Shown: piece after piece, positions 44,934 to 51,651 of the stretch
How the letters are laid out: the number at the start of each line of letters is the position of its first letter
Position numbering within the stretch: the stretch's first letter is position 1
Assembly (NCBI GenBank): GCA_963705525.1
Contig: CAVPJW010000002.1
Coordinates: 434,001 to 498,000 of the forward strand
Length of the DNA stretch: 64,000 nucleotides
Reading direction: 5' to 3'
Source of the DNA: CAVPJW01 sp963705525
Lineage (GTDB): Bacteria > Acidobacteriota > Vicinamibacteria > Vicinamibacterales > CAVPJW01
Position numbers and translations under genes: made by a program
Notes under the pieces: model-generated
Seen by the model: the letters and a program-made list of their open reading frames with translations, nothing else
Database searches by the model: none
Told to the model about the DNA's origin: nothing

Positions 44934-45680
44934 ATGCACCCGCGTGTCTTCGTGCCGGGACTCGAGGATGGAGCGAGCGAGATCACTATCCCCGCCGGCG
45001 AAGCCGCGCACCTGACGCGCGTGCTGCGCATCAAGGCGGGCGCACCAATCACCGTCTTCGACGGGATGGGGCGTGAATGCGCGGCACGTGTTGAGACCGT
45101 CCATGCCAGCCGCGTCACCGCCAGAGTGGTCGGTCCCTCGGAGCCTGCCCGAGAGGCCTCGGTGCGAGTCACCCTCGCGCAGGCCCTGCTCAAGGGCCAC
45201 AAGATGGATGATGTCGTCCGCGATGCCGTGATGCTCGGTGTCACGGAGATCCAGCCCCTGGTAACGACCCACACAGAGACGCGTCCTAAGACCGTTGGCC
45301 TGCGGGTCGAGCGCTGGGAACGGATAGCGCTGGCGTCCGTCAAGCAGTGCGGGCGCGCCGTGCTGCCCACCGTTCAGCCGCCCGTCTCGTTCGGTGCGTT
45401 TATCAAGCGGGAGGCTGACGAGAAGGAGATGCGCCTTCTGCTGGTTGAACCATCGGCGCGAAGGGGAACGGTCGATCCGATCGGCAGTCTGGCTAAACTG
45501 ACCAGACCAGAGCGCGCCGTCGTGATGATCGGCCCAGAAGGAGGCTGGAGCCCGCAGGAGCTGGCAGAGGCGAGCGCGCGAGGCGCGCGGCTCGTCGCGA
45601 TGGGCGGATTGACGCTGCGGTCGGACGCGATGGCCGTGGCCGCCATGTCCGTCCTGATGTTCCTTTGGGGCAACCTCTGA
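44934..45680 (+). CDS. rsmE: 16S rRNA (uracil-1498-N3)-methyltransferase RsmE
   Basis: Encodes 248 residues. N-terminal PUA-like part with HLTRVLRIKAGAPITVFDG and a SPOUT knot domain with VMIGPEGGWSPQELAEA and MGGLTLRSDAMAVAAM. It methylates U1498 of 16S rRNA. Often it follows prmA in the dnaK-dnaJ-prmA-rsmE string; here it faces prmA on the other strand, with a gap of 1 nt between the two stops. Confidence 0.93.
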   Translation: MHPRVFVPGLEDGASEITIPAGEAAHLTRVLRIKAGAPITVFDGMGRECAARVETVHASRVTARVVGPSEPAREASVRVTLAQALLKGHKMDDVVRDAVMLGVTEIQPLVTTHTETRPKTVGLRVERWERIALASVKQCGRAVLPTVQPPVSFGAFIKREADEKEMRLLLVEPSARRGTVDPIGSLAKLTRPERAVVMIGPEGGWSPQELAEASARGARLVAMGGLTLRSDAMAVAAMSVLMFLWGNL

Positions 45681-45681
45681 G

Positions 45682-46524
45682 TTATCGCCGCCTGAACGTA
45701 AGGCCGGCCCAGTCATTTTCCAGATCTCGGCACACGACGTCGGCGGCAGGCTGAAACGCCTCGATTACATCCCGCTCCTCCTCGAGGGTGAGTCCTCCAA
45801 CCACAATGTGTCCGGCGGATCGCGCCATGCGGCAGAGCATCCCACCCGCCTGCCTCAGAAGAGGCCCCGTCAGGTTCGCCGTGACGACATCGGCTTCGGG
45901 CCCGGACCATTGCCGGACGTCACCGGCGACCAGTTCGATCCGGCCTTCCAGTCCATTGGCTGCGACGTTCCGGCGTGCGGAGTCCAGGGCGTCATCATCG
46001 ATGTCGAGCGCCACGGCGGACCGAGCCCCCAGCTTGAGCGCAGCGATGGCCAGTACCCCGGATCCAGTGCCAACATCGACCACGCGGCAGCCGCGCAGGT
46101 CGAGCCGCTGCACGGCCAGAAGACAGACCCGCGTGGATTGATGATGGCCGGTGCCGAAGCCCATTGAGGGTTCGACGACGATGCGGAGCGCATCGCTGGC
46201 CGGAGAATTCCAGGGCGGCTGAATAATCAACGCACCCACACGGACGGACCCCAGGCTTGCCTGCGATCGTTCCGCCCAACCCTCATCAGGAATGTCAATC
46301 GGATCGACGGTGGCGTGACCTGATGTTTCCGCCCGCACACGCTGCACGGCGAGATCCCGCGCCGCGGTGTTCGTGAAATGAACTCGGACGACCGGATCTT
46401 CGAAAAGGTCGCCCTCGATGGCCGTCGCGCCGAGGTCGTTGAGCACGACCGACAGGATCTCGCGATTGAGATGGGCGGCATCGTCGACGCGCAGGGCGAA
46501 CGCCGGCCAGGTCGAGCGCGGCAC
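45682..46524 (-). CDS. prmA: Ribosomal protein L11 methyltransferase PrmA
   Basis: Encodes 280 residues from GTG. It has GFGTGHHQSTRVCL, SAM motif I VVDVGTGSGVLAIAALKLGA and the NLTGPLL loop (N-[L/I]-x-x-P-L) typical of PrmA. It trimethylates L11. It follows dnaJ with a 1-nt gap, so it belongs to the heat-shock operon. Confidence 0.9.
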   Translation of the reverse strand: MPRSTWPAFALRVDDAAHLNREILSVVLNDLGATAIEGDLFEDPVVRVHFTNTAARDLAVQRVRAETSGHATVDPIDIPDEGWAERSQASLGSVRVGALIIQPPWNSPASDALRIVVEPSMGFGTGHHQSTRVCLLAVQRLDLRGCRVVDVGTGSGVLAIAALKLGARSAVALDIDDDALDSARRNVAANGLEGRIELVAGDVRQWSGPEADVVTANLTGPLLRQAGGMLCRMARSAGHIVVGGLTLEEERDVIEAFQPAADVVCRDLENDWAGLTFRRR

Positions 46525-46525
46525 G

Positions 46526-47662
46526 CTACCCGAAAATGTCCTTCACGCGCTCGAAGATGTTCCGGTCCTCGGGCGCGTCCTCGTGCTCGCGAGGCTCAAA
46601 CTTCTCCTTGGGCAGGGCGCGCGCCAGTTGCTCGACGAGCGCCCGCTGCTCTTTCGTCAGTTTACGTGGAGTTGCGACCTCCACGGTGACGAAGAGGTCG
46701 CCGCGCCCGCGTCCCGACACATCCGGCATGCCCTTTCCCCGGAGTCTGAAGACGGCGCCTGTTTGCGTTCCCTCGGGAATCCGAACCGTTTCCTCCGCGT
46801 CGAGCGTCGGCACGGCAATCTCCCCGCCAAGCGCCAGCGTGGGGAAGTTGACCGGGATGACGCAGGCGAGGTCGTTGCCGTCGCGTCGGAAGAACGGGTG
46901 CGGCTTCACGGTGACGACAACGTAGAGATCGCCGGCGGGTCCGCCCGCACCGGCTTCGCCTTCGCCCTGGAGCCGGAGTCGCTGGCCCGTCGAAATGCCG
47001 GCAGGAATCTTGACGGTGAGTTTGCGCTGTGCCGGTGTGCGGCCCGAACCGCGGCAGCTCGTGCAGGGCTTGGTGATCACACGGCCCGCGCCCTGGCACT
47101 GCGGACAGGTTCGCGCGATTGTGAAGAAGCCCTGCTGATAGCGGAGCTGTCCGCGGCCCTGGCACTGCGGGCACGTCGATGGTCCACTGCCCGCGGCGGC
47201 GCCCGAACCGTGACAGGTCTGGCACGCTTCGAGGCGGGGCACCTGGACGGTTGTCTCGACGCCTGTGGCCGCTTCCTCGAAGCTGATCTCGAGGTCGTAG
47301 CGGAGGTCAGCGCCCCGCTGCGGGCCGCCCCTCCGGCCGCCAAAGATGTCGCCGAAGCCGAAGATGTCGCCGAGGCCGCCGAAGATGTCGCCAAAGTCGG
47401 CGAAGATCGTGGGATCGAATCCGCCGGCGCCCTGGCTGCTCACCCCCGCGTGGCCGAACCGATCGTAAGCGCCGCGCCTCTGCGGATCGGCGAGGACCGC
47501 ATACGCTTCCGCGGCTTCCTTGAATTTCTCCTCGGCGGCGCGATCGCCGGGATTGCGATCTGGATGGTGCTTGAGCGCGAGCTTGCGATAGGCGCTCTTG
47601 ATCTGCTGGTCGGTCGCGGTCCGTTCAACGCCGAGCACGACGTAGTAGTCGCGCTTGCTCAC
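46526..47662 (-). CDS. dnaJ: Chaperone protein DnaJ
   Basis: Encodes 378 residues from GTG. J domain with YYVVLGVERTATDQQIK and the HPD motif (LKHHPDRNPG), a Gly/Phe region (GGFDPTIFADFGDIFGG), four CxxCxGxG zinc repeats (CQTCHGSG, CPQCQGRG, CPQCQGAG, CTSCRGSG) and C-terminal peptide-binding domains. It is the co-chaperone of DnaK, whose gene is absent from this operon. GTGA overlap with grpE. Confidence 0.95.
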   Translation of the reverse strand: MSKRDYYVVLGVERTATDQQIKSAYRKLALKHHPDRNPGDRAAEEKFKEAAEAYAVLADPQRRGAYDRFGHAGVSSQGAGGFDPTIFADFGDIFGGLGDIFGFGDIFGGRRGGPQRGADLRYDLEISFEEAATGVETTVQVPRLEACQTCHGSGAAAGSGPSTCPQCQGRGQLRYQQGFFTIARTCPQCQGAGRVITKPCTSCRGSGRTPAQRKLTVKIPAGISTGQRLRLQGEGEAGAGGPAGDLYVVVTVKPHPFFRRDGNDLACVIPVNFPTLALGGEIAVPTLDAEETVRIPEGTQTGAVFRLRGKGMPDVSGRGRGDLFVTVEVATPRKLTKEQRALVEQLARALPKEKFEPREHEDAPEDRNIFERVKDIFG

Positions 47663-48219
47663 GCCTTGGCCACCCGGACCAGAGCAGGGCGGAGCAGCCG
47701 GTCGCCCAGCATATATCCACGGCGGAGTTCCGCCGTGATTTCTCCATCGCGGTAGTCGGGACGGTCCTCGTGCTCGACGGCCTGATGGAGATGCGGATCG
47801 AACATCTGCCCGACGGTCTCAATCGGTGTGACGCCCCGCTTTTTCAGCACATCCATGAGCTGCTTGTAGATGAGCTCCACTCCAGTACGATAGGCCGTTG
47901 CGGCGGGTCCTGGGCTGGCTTCGAGAGCTCGCTCGAAGTCGTCGACAATCGGCAGCAGATCTCCGAGCAGGTCGGCGGCCGCACCGGCCTGTAGATCCTT
48001 GCGCTCGCGCTCGATGCGCTTCCGATAGTTATCGAACTCGGCGGTCTTGCGAAGCAGAAGGTCGCGATACTGATCGCGTTCACGCGCTACGGCCGCACGG
48101 GCTTCTTCATCTGCCGAGGCCGGTGTGGGGGTCGCATCTGTCTGGGGCGTATCGCGCTCGACATCTTCCTGTCCCGCTGCCGACCGTTCTTCCATAGGTC
48201 CTTCAAGCATCTGATTCAC
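47659..48219 (-). CDS. grpE: Nucleotide exchange factor GrpE
   Basis: Encodes 186 residues from GTG 48219; ATG 48210 or 48195 would also fit. It has an acidic N-terminus, a coiled coil (LRKTAEFDNYRKRIERE), LLPIVDDFERALE and the C-terminal MFDPHLHQAVEHED and GYMLGDRLLRPALVRV. It releases ADP from DnaK. Confidence 0.95.
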   Translation of the reverse strand: MNQMLEGPMEERSAAGQEDVERDTPQTDATPTPASADEEARAAVARERDQYRDLLLRKTAEFDNYRKRIERERKDLQAGAAADLLGDLLPIVDDFERALEASPGPAATAYRTGVELIYKQLMDVLKKRGVTPIETVGQMFDPHLHQAVEHEDRPDYRDGEITAELRRGYMLGDRLLRPALVRVAKA

Positions 48220-48241
48220 ATCAACAAGTGTTCAGCGATGA

Positions 48242-49300
48242 CTAATTCCGTGGCCGAAGCATTCTGGAGACCGCCTGGGCGACGCCGTCGACGACGGCGA
48301 TGGCGCGGTGGTAGCGCATGCGCTTCGGCCCCAGAACACCCACGGTGCCGATGCCGTGGCCATCGAAGAACGTCGCGGCCACGAGGCTGAACGAGCGCAG
48401 GTCGGGCAGTCGGTGTTCGGCGCCGATGACCACGGTCAGGCCCGGACCGTCGATGTATTCATTCAGGATTCGCACGAGCCGCTGCTTTTCCTCGATCATG
48501 CGAAGAATCGCACCGATCGTTTCGAGCGAGATCGTGGACTTGCCCTGGGTCGTCTCGTCGATGAGCGTGGAGGTTCCGTCCACGAAGATGGTCTGCGCCT
48601 CGGGAGTCTCTTCCAAGGCGGATCGCGCCAGCTGCAGAGCCCGTGCGAACAGTGCGTTGTAGAGAATCCGCTCGTGGCGCAGCCGATCGAGCACGGCGGC
48701 TCGCGCTTCGAGCAGCGTCATGCCACTGAACTCGGTATTCAGGTAATTGGCGGCCTGGTGAAGCTCGTCGGGCGGCGGCGCGCCCGCGATATCGATGATC
48801 TTCTGCGACATGTGGCCGCCGCTCGTGACGAGCACGACCAGCACCTTCGACGGAGACAGAGCCACGAATTCGATGTGCTGAAAGAGCGCGGCCTGGCTCG
48901 CCGGCGCCAACGCGAACCCGATGTTGCCCGACACTCTCGACAGCACGTGCGATCCGTGTGTGAGGACGTCGGTCAGGAGCGGGCTCGATCCGGCGGTTTT
49001 CAAGAGCTGTTCTTCGACCGCCGTCGCTGTCCGGCTGTGCCGGTATCCCTGGAGCAGCGAGTCGACGTACGACCGATAGCCGACATCGGTCGGAATGCGT
49101 CCGGCGGAGGTATGCGGCTGGGCGACATAGCCCTGAGCCTCGAGCTCGGCGAGAATGTTGCGCACCGTCGCCGACGAGAGGCCGAGGCCTCCCCGCTTGG
49201 CGATCGCCACCGATCCCACGGCTTCACCCGTCTGGATGTATTCGCGGACGAGCGTTGACAGGATCCGCGACGCGCGTTCTGAAAGCTGCGTGGTGCCCAT
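48242..49300 (-). CDS. hrcA: Heat-inducible transcription repressor HrcA
   Basis: Encodes 352 residues. Winged-helix start LSERASRILSTLVREYIQTG with GLGLSSATVRNILAELE, then the GAF-like dimer domain, ending in GVLGPKRMRYHRAIAVVD. HrcA binds CIRCE, and a CIRCE element overlaps its own start codon, so the operon is autoregulated. Confidence 0.95.
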   Translation of the reverse strand: MGTTQLSERASRILSTLVREYIQTGEAVGSVAIAKRGGLGLSSATVRNILAELEAQGYVAQPHTSAGRIPTDVGYRSYVDSLLQGYRHSRTATAVEEQLLKTAGSSPLLTDVLTHGSHVLSRVSGNIGFALAPASQAALFQHIEFVALSPSKVLVVLVTSGGHMSQKIIDIAGAPPPDELHQAANYLNTEFSGMTLLEARAAVLDRLRHERILYNALFARALQLARSALEETPEAQTIFVDGTSTLIDETTQGKSTISLETIGAILRMIEEKQRLVRILNEYIDGPGLTVVIGAEHRLPDLRSFSLVAATFFDGHGIGTVGVLGPKRMRYHRAIAVVDGVAQAVSRMLRPRN

Positions 49301-49326
49301 TAGCAGTCGATGTCTGAGAGTGCTAA
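49300..49326 (-). promoter_or_regulatory. CIRCE operator of hrcA-grpE-dnaJ-prmA
   Basis: Minus-strand TTAGCACTC (49326-49318), 9-nt spacer, GACTGCTAA (49308-49300): one mismatch to the CIRCE consensus (GAC for GAG in the second arm). It starts 3 nt after the -10 box and ends on the A of the hrcA ATG, so HrcA binding would cover the transcription start and leader. Confidence 0.93.
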
Positions 49327-49329
49327 GCC

Positions 49330-49335
49330 ATTATA
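49330..49335 (-). promoter_or_regulatory. -10 box of the hrcA operon
   Basis: Perfect TATAAT on the minus strand (49335 to 49330), immediately upstream of CIRCE. -35 is weak (CGGGGC at a 17-nt spacing). The expected leader is about 23 nt. Confidence 0.65.
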
Positions 49336-49367
49336 CACTGGCAGATCGGCCCGCCCCGCTCCGCCCC

Positions 49368-50693
49368 TCATCGCACGCCCGCCCGCCTGGCCAGACGCTC
49401 GGCCTCGACCCGCGCGTGTGCAACCACCGACGCGGCGTCGAGCGCGACGAGTTCGAAGTCGCGAACGAGCACGTCTCCGTCCACCACAACCGTTCGGACG
49501 TCCGATCCCCGTGCCGCATACACCAGCTGTGAATAGGGGTCAGGCGCGGTCGCGAGATGCAGCCGGCTCCGGTCCACGACGATCGCATCGGCGCATTTGC
49601 CCACTTCGATCGACCCGATCTCGTTATCGAGGCCGAGAGCCCGCGCGCCGCCTCGCGTCGCCATCCACAACGCGTGCCGCGCCGTCAACGCGCCGGGACC
49701 GCGGCGGACGGCCTGCACGAGCGACGCGAGTCGCATCTCCTCGAACATGTCGAGCCGATTGTTGCAGGCCGCTCCATCGGTGCCGAGCGACACCGACACG
49801 CCGCGCGCCAGGAGCTCGGTGACCGGAGCCAGGCCGGATCCCAGCTTCAGATTGGAGCTGGGGCAGTGGAGCACATTGATCGCTCGCTCGGCCATGAGCG
49901 CCTGTTCGTCCTCGTCGACCCAGACACAGTGCGCGGCGCACAGTCGAGACGAGGCCAGGCCCACGTCGGCCAGGTACGCGATGTTGCTCATTCCCGTCTG
50001 CTGCCGGACAAGGTCGATCTCAGGTCGCGACTCGGAGGCATGGGTATGAACGAGCGACTGGTCTTCTGCCGCCTGGGACGCGACGGCCTCGAGCAGCGCA
50101 CGCGTGCACGAGACCGCGAATCGGGGCGCATAGGCCGTGCGGATGCGACCTCCGGCCGCGCCGTGCCATCGCTTGTGAAGCGCGATGCTGCCGTCGATCG
50201 ACTCTCGAGTGCGCTCGCGCAGGCGCATGGGCGTCTGATCGCCGGCGTCCATCATGCACTTGCCGACCGTGGCACGCAGGCCTGTTCGACCAAGCGTGTC
50301 GCACACGACATCAGTGTCATGCACCGTTTCCATCGTCAGCACCGTCGTCGTCCCCGAGAGCAACAACTCGCACGAGGCGAGCTCCGCCGACGCACGGAGC
50401 GAGCCCTCCGTGTGGGCGGCCTCCATCGGCCAGACGCGCTTCCGGAGCCAGTCGAGGAGCGTCAAGTCGTCGGCGTACCCACGGAACAACGTCTGACAGA
50501 GATGGACGTGTGTCTGCACCAGGCCGGGGAGCAGCAAGCCGCCGGCGGCATCGAGCGTCAAGTCATGCGGCCCGGGATCATCCTGTCCGATCCCGGCGAT
50601 GCGGCCATCCCGGATGGACACGGATCCTTCAACGATGTCCCACGCATCGTTCATCGTCATGACGAAGGCGTTGTTGATGAGGAGCGAGGACAC
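49368..50693 (-). CDS. Amidohydrolase, MtaD/TrzA-type deaminase
   Basis: Encodes 441 residues from GTG. Metal ligands: QTHVHLCQTLFRGYADDL (HxH), VHTHASES, AAHCVWVDEDE and SLGTDGAACNNRLDMFEE. This is the group of 5-methylthioadenosine/S-adenosylhomocysteine deaminases, which also includes 8-oxoguanine and triazine deaminases. The xdhC gene upstream hints at purine turnover. The precise substrate is open. Confidence 0.8.
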   Translation of the reverse strand: MSSLLINNAFVMTMNDAWDIVEGSVSIRDGRIAGIGQDDPGPHDLTLDAAGGLLLPGLVQTHVHLCQTLFRGYADDLTLLDWLRKRVWPMEAAHTEGSLRASAELASCELLLSGTTTVLTMETVHDTDVVCDTLGRTGLRATVGKCMMDAGDQTPMRLRERTRESIDGSIALHKRWHGAAGGRIRTAYAPRFAVSCTRALLEAVASQAAEDQSLVHTHASESRPEIDLVRQQTGMSNIAYLADVGLASSRLCAAHCVWVDEDEQALMAERAINVLHCPSSNLKLGSGLAPVTELLARGVSVSLGTDGAACNNRLDMFEEMRLASLVQAVRRGPGALTARHALWMATRGGARALGLDNEIGSIEVGKCADAIVVDRSRLHLATAPDPYSQLVYAARGSDVRTVVVDGDVLVRDFELVALDAASVVAHARVEAERLARRAGVR

Positions 50694-50720
50694 GCGACGC
50701 TGCAGATGTGCGCCGGCGTT

Positions 50721-51569
50721 TCAGCGGCCGACGTTCTTTTCGCCGGTCACCCGGTTCCACCGCAGGGACGCGGCGGCGATGTGCGGTTCGTCGAACTTGC
50801 CGCGCTTGACGGCAATCATCTCGGCCAGGATGGCGACGGCAATTTCCTCCGGCGCCACGGCGCCGATGTCGAGGCCGATTGGAGCATGGACACGTCGCAG
50901 GCACTCAGCCGGCATGGCCTGCTCGAGGAGCGCATCGTAGATGCGGGCGACCTTGGCCTTGCTGCCGATGAGGCCGAGGTAGCGAAGATCACGGGCAGCC
51001 AGCGCCTGGAGCGCCTCCAGATCGTGGCGATGTCCACGCGTCACTACCACGACATACGAGTTGACGGGCAGTTCGGTGCGATGCAGCCAGCTCGGAATAT
51101 CCTCAACGATCACCTCGTCGACATCGGGGAAACGCTCGCGGCTCGCAAACTTCTCGCGGTCGTCGATGACATGGACGCGGAATCCAGCAATCTTGGCGAG
51201 ATGAGCCAGATGGGTGCCGACGTGCCCTGCACCGATCACATACAGCCGTGCCGCCGGCTCGATCGGTTCGATGAACACTTCCATCTGTCCTCCGCAAATC
51301 AGCCCTGACTCTTCGGCGAAATCATCCGTCAGGTCGTACTTCACCATCTGCGCGTGTCGCGAGCCGAGAATCTCGCGCGCCTTCCAGAAGGCGTCGTTCT
51401 CGTAGCACCCGCCGCCGATCGTGCCGACCGTGCGCCCGTCGGCGAAGACGAGCATCTTGGCCCCGACCCGCTGCGGCGTCGATCCGCGTGCGCTGACGAT
51501 CGTCACGAGGGCAGCGTCCTCCCCCCGAGCCAACGCCTCGGCCAGCGCTAAGATGACGTCGTCGGCCAT
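50721..51569 (-). CDS. xdhC: XdhC/CoxF-family molybdoenzyme maturation factor
   Basis: Encodes 282 residues from ATG 51569; earlier in-frame starts precede the promoter. It has the N-terminal domain SARGSTPQRVGAKMLVFADG, GTIGGGCYENDAF, CGGQMEVFIEP, then the Rossmann part YVIGAGHVGTHLAHLA and the C-terminal YLGLIGSKAKVARIY, HAPIGLDIGAVAPEEIAVAI. XdhC inserts sulfurated molybdenum cofactor in xanthine dehydrogenase-type enzymes. No such enzyme is encoded in the window. Confidence 0.9.
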   Translation of the reverse strand: MADDVILALAEALARGEDAALVTIVSARGSTPQRVGAKMLVFADGRTVGTIGGGCYENDAFWKAREILGSRHAQMVKYDLTDDFAEESGLICGGQMEVFIEPIEPAARLYVIGAGHVGTHLAHLAKIAGFRVHVIDDREKFASRERFPDVDEVIVEDIPSWLHRTELPVNSYVVVVTRGHRHDLEALQALAARDLRYLGLIGSKAKVARIYDALLEQAMPAECLRRVHAPIGLDIGAVAPEEIAVAILAEMIAVKRGKFDEPHIAAASLRWNRVTGEKNVGR

Positions 51570-51575
51570 GCAGGA

Positions 51576-51581
51576 ATTATA
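51576..51581 (-). promoter_or_regulatory. xdhC -10 box giving a leaderless mRNA
   Basis: Perfect TATAAT on the minus strand (51581 to 51576) with 6 nt (TCCTGC) to the ATG at 51569, the same geometry as rsmE. No good -35. Confidence 0.55.
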
Positions 51582-51651
51582 GACCGGAGGCTCCGCGTCG
51601 AGCCCCCAACCTTTGTGGCCTGAGCGACATGGGTTTTGACCGCACGTGTAT

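Noticed and set aside
44852..45370. Extension of the kinase gene upstream of 44851
   Set aside because: The added residues lie antisense to rsmE and precede the kinase promoter; the domain starts right after ATG 44851.
49557..51308. 583-codon open frame on the plus strand
   Set aside because: Antisense to the deaminase and xdhC genes, which both show full family motifs; the translation is His/Arg/Ala-rich without domains.
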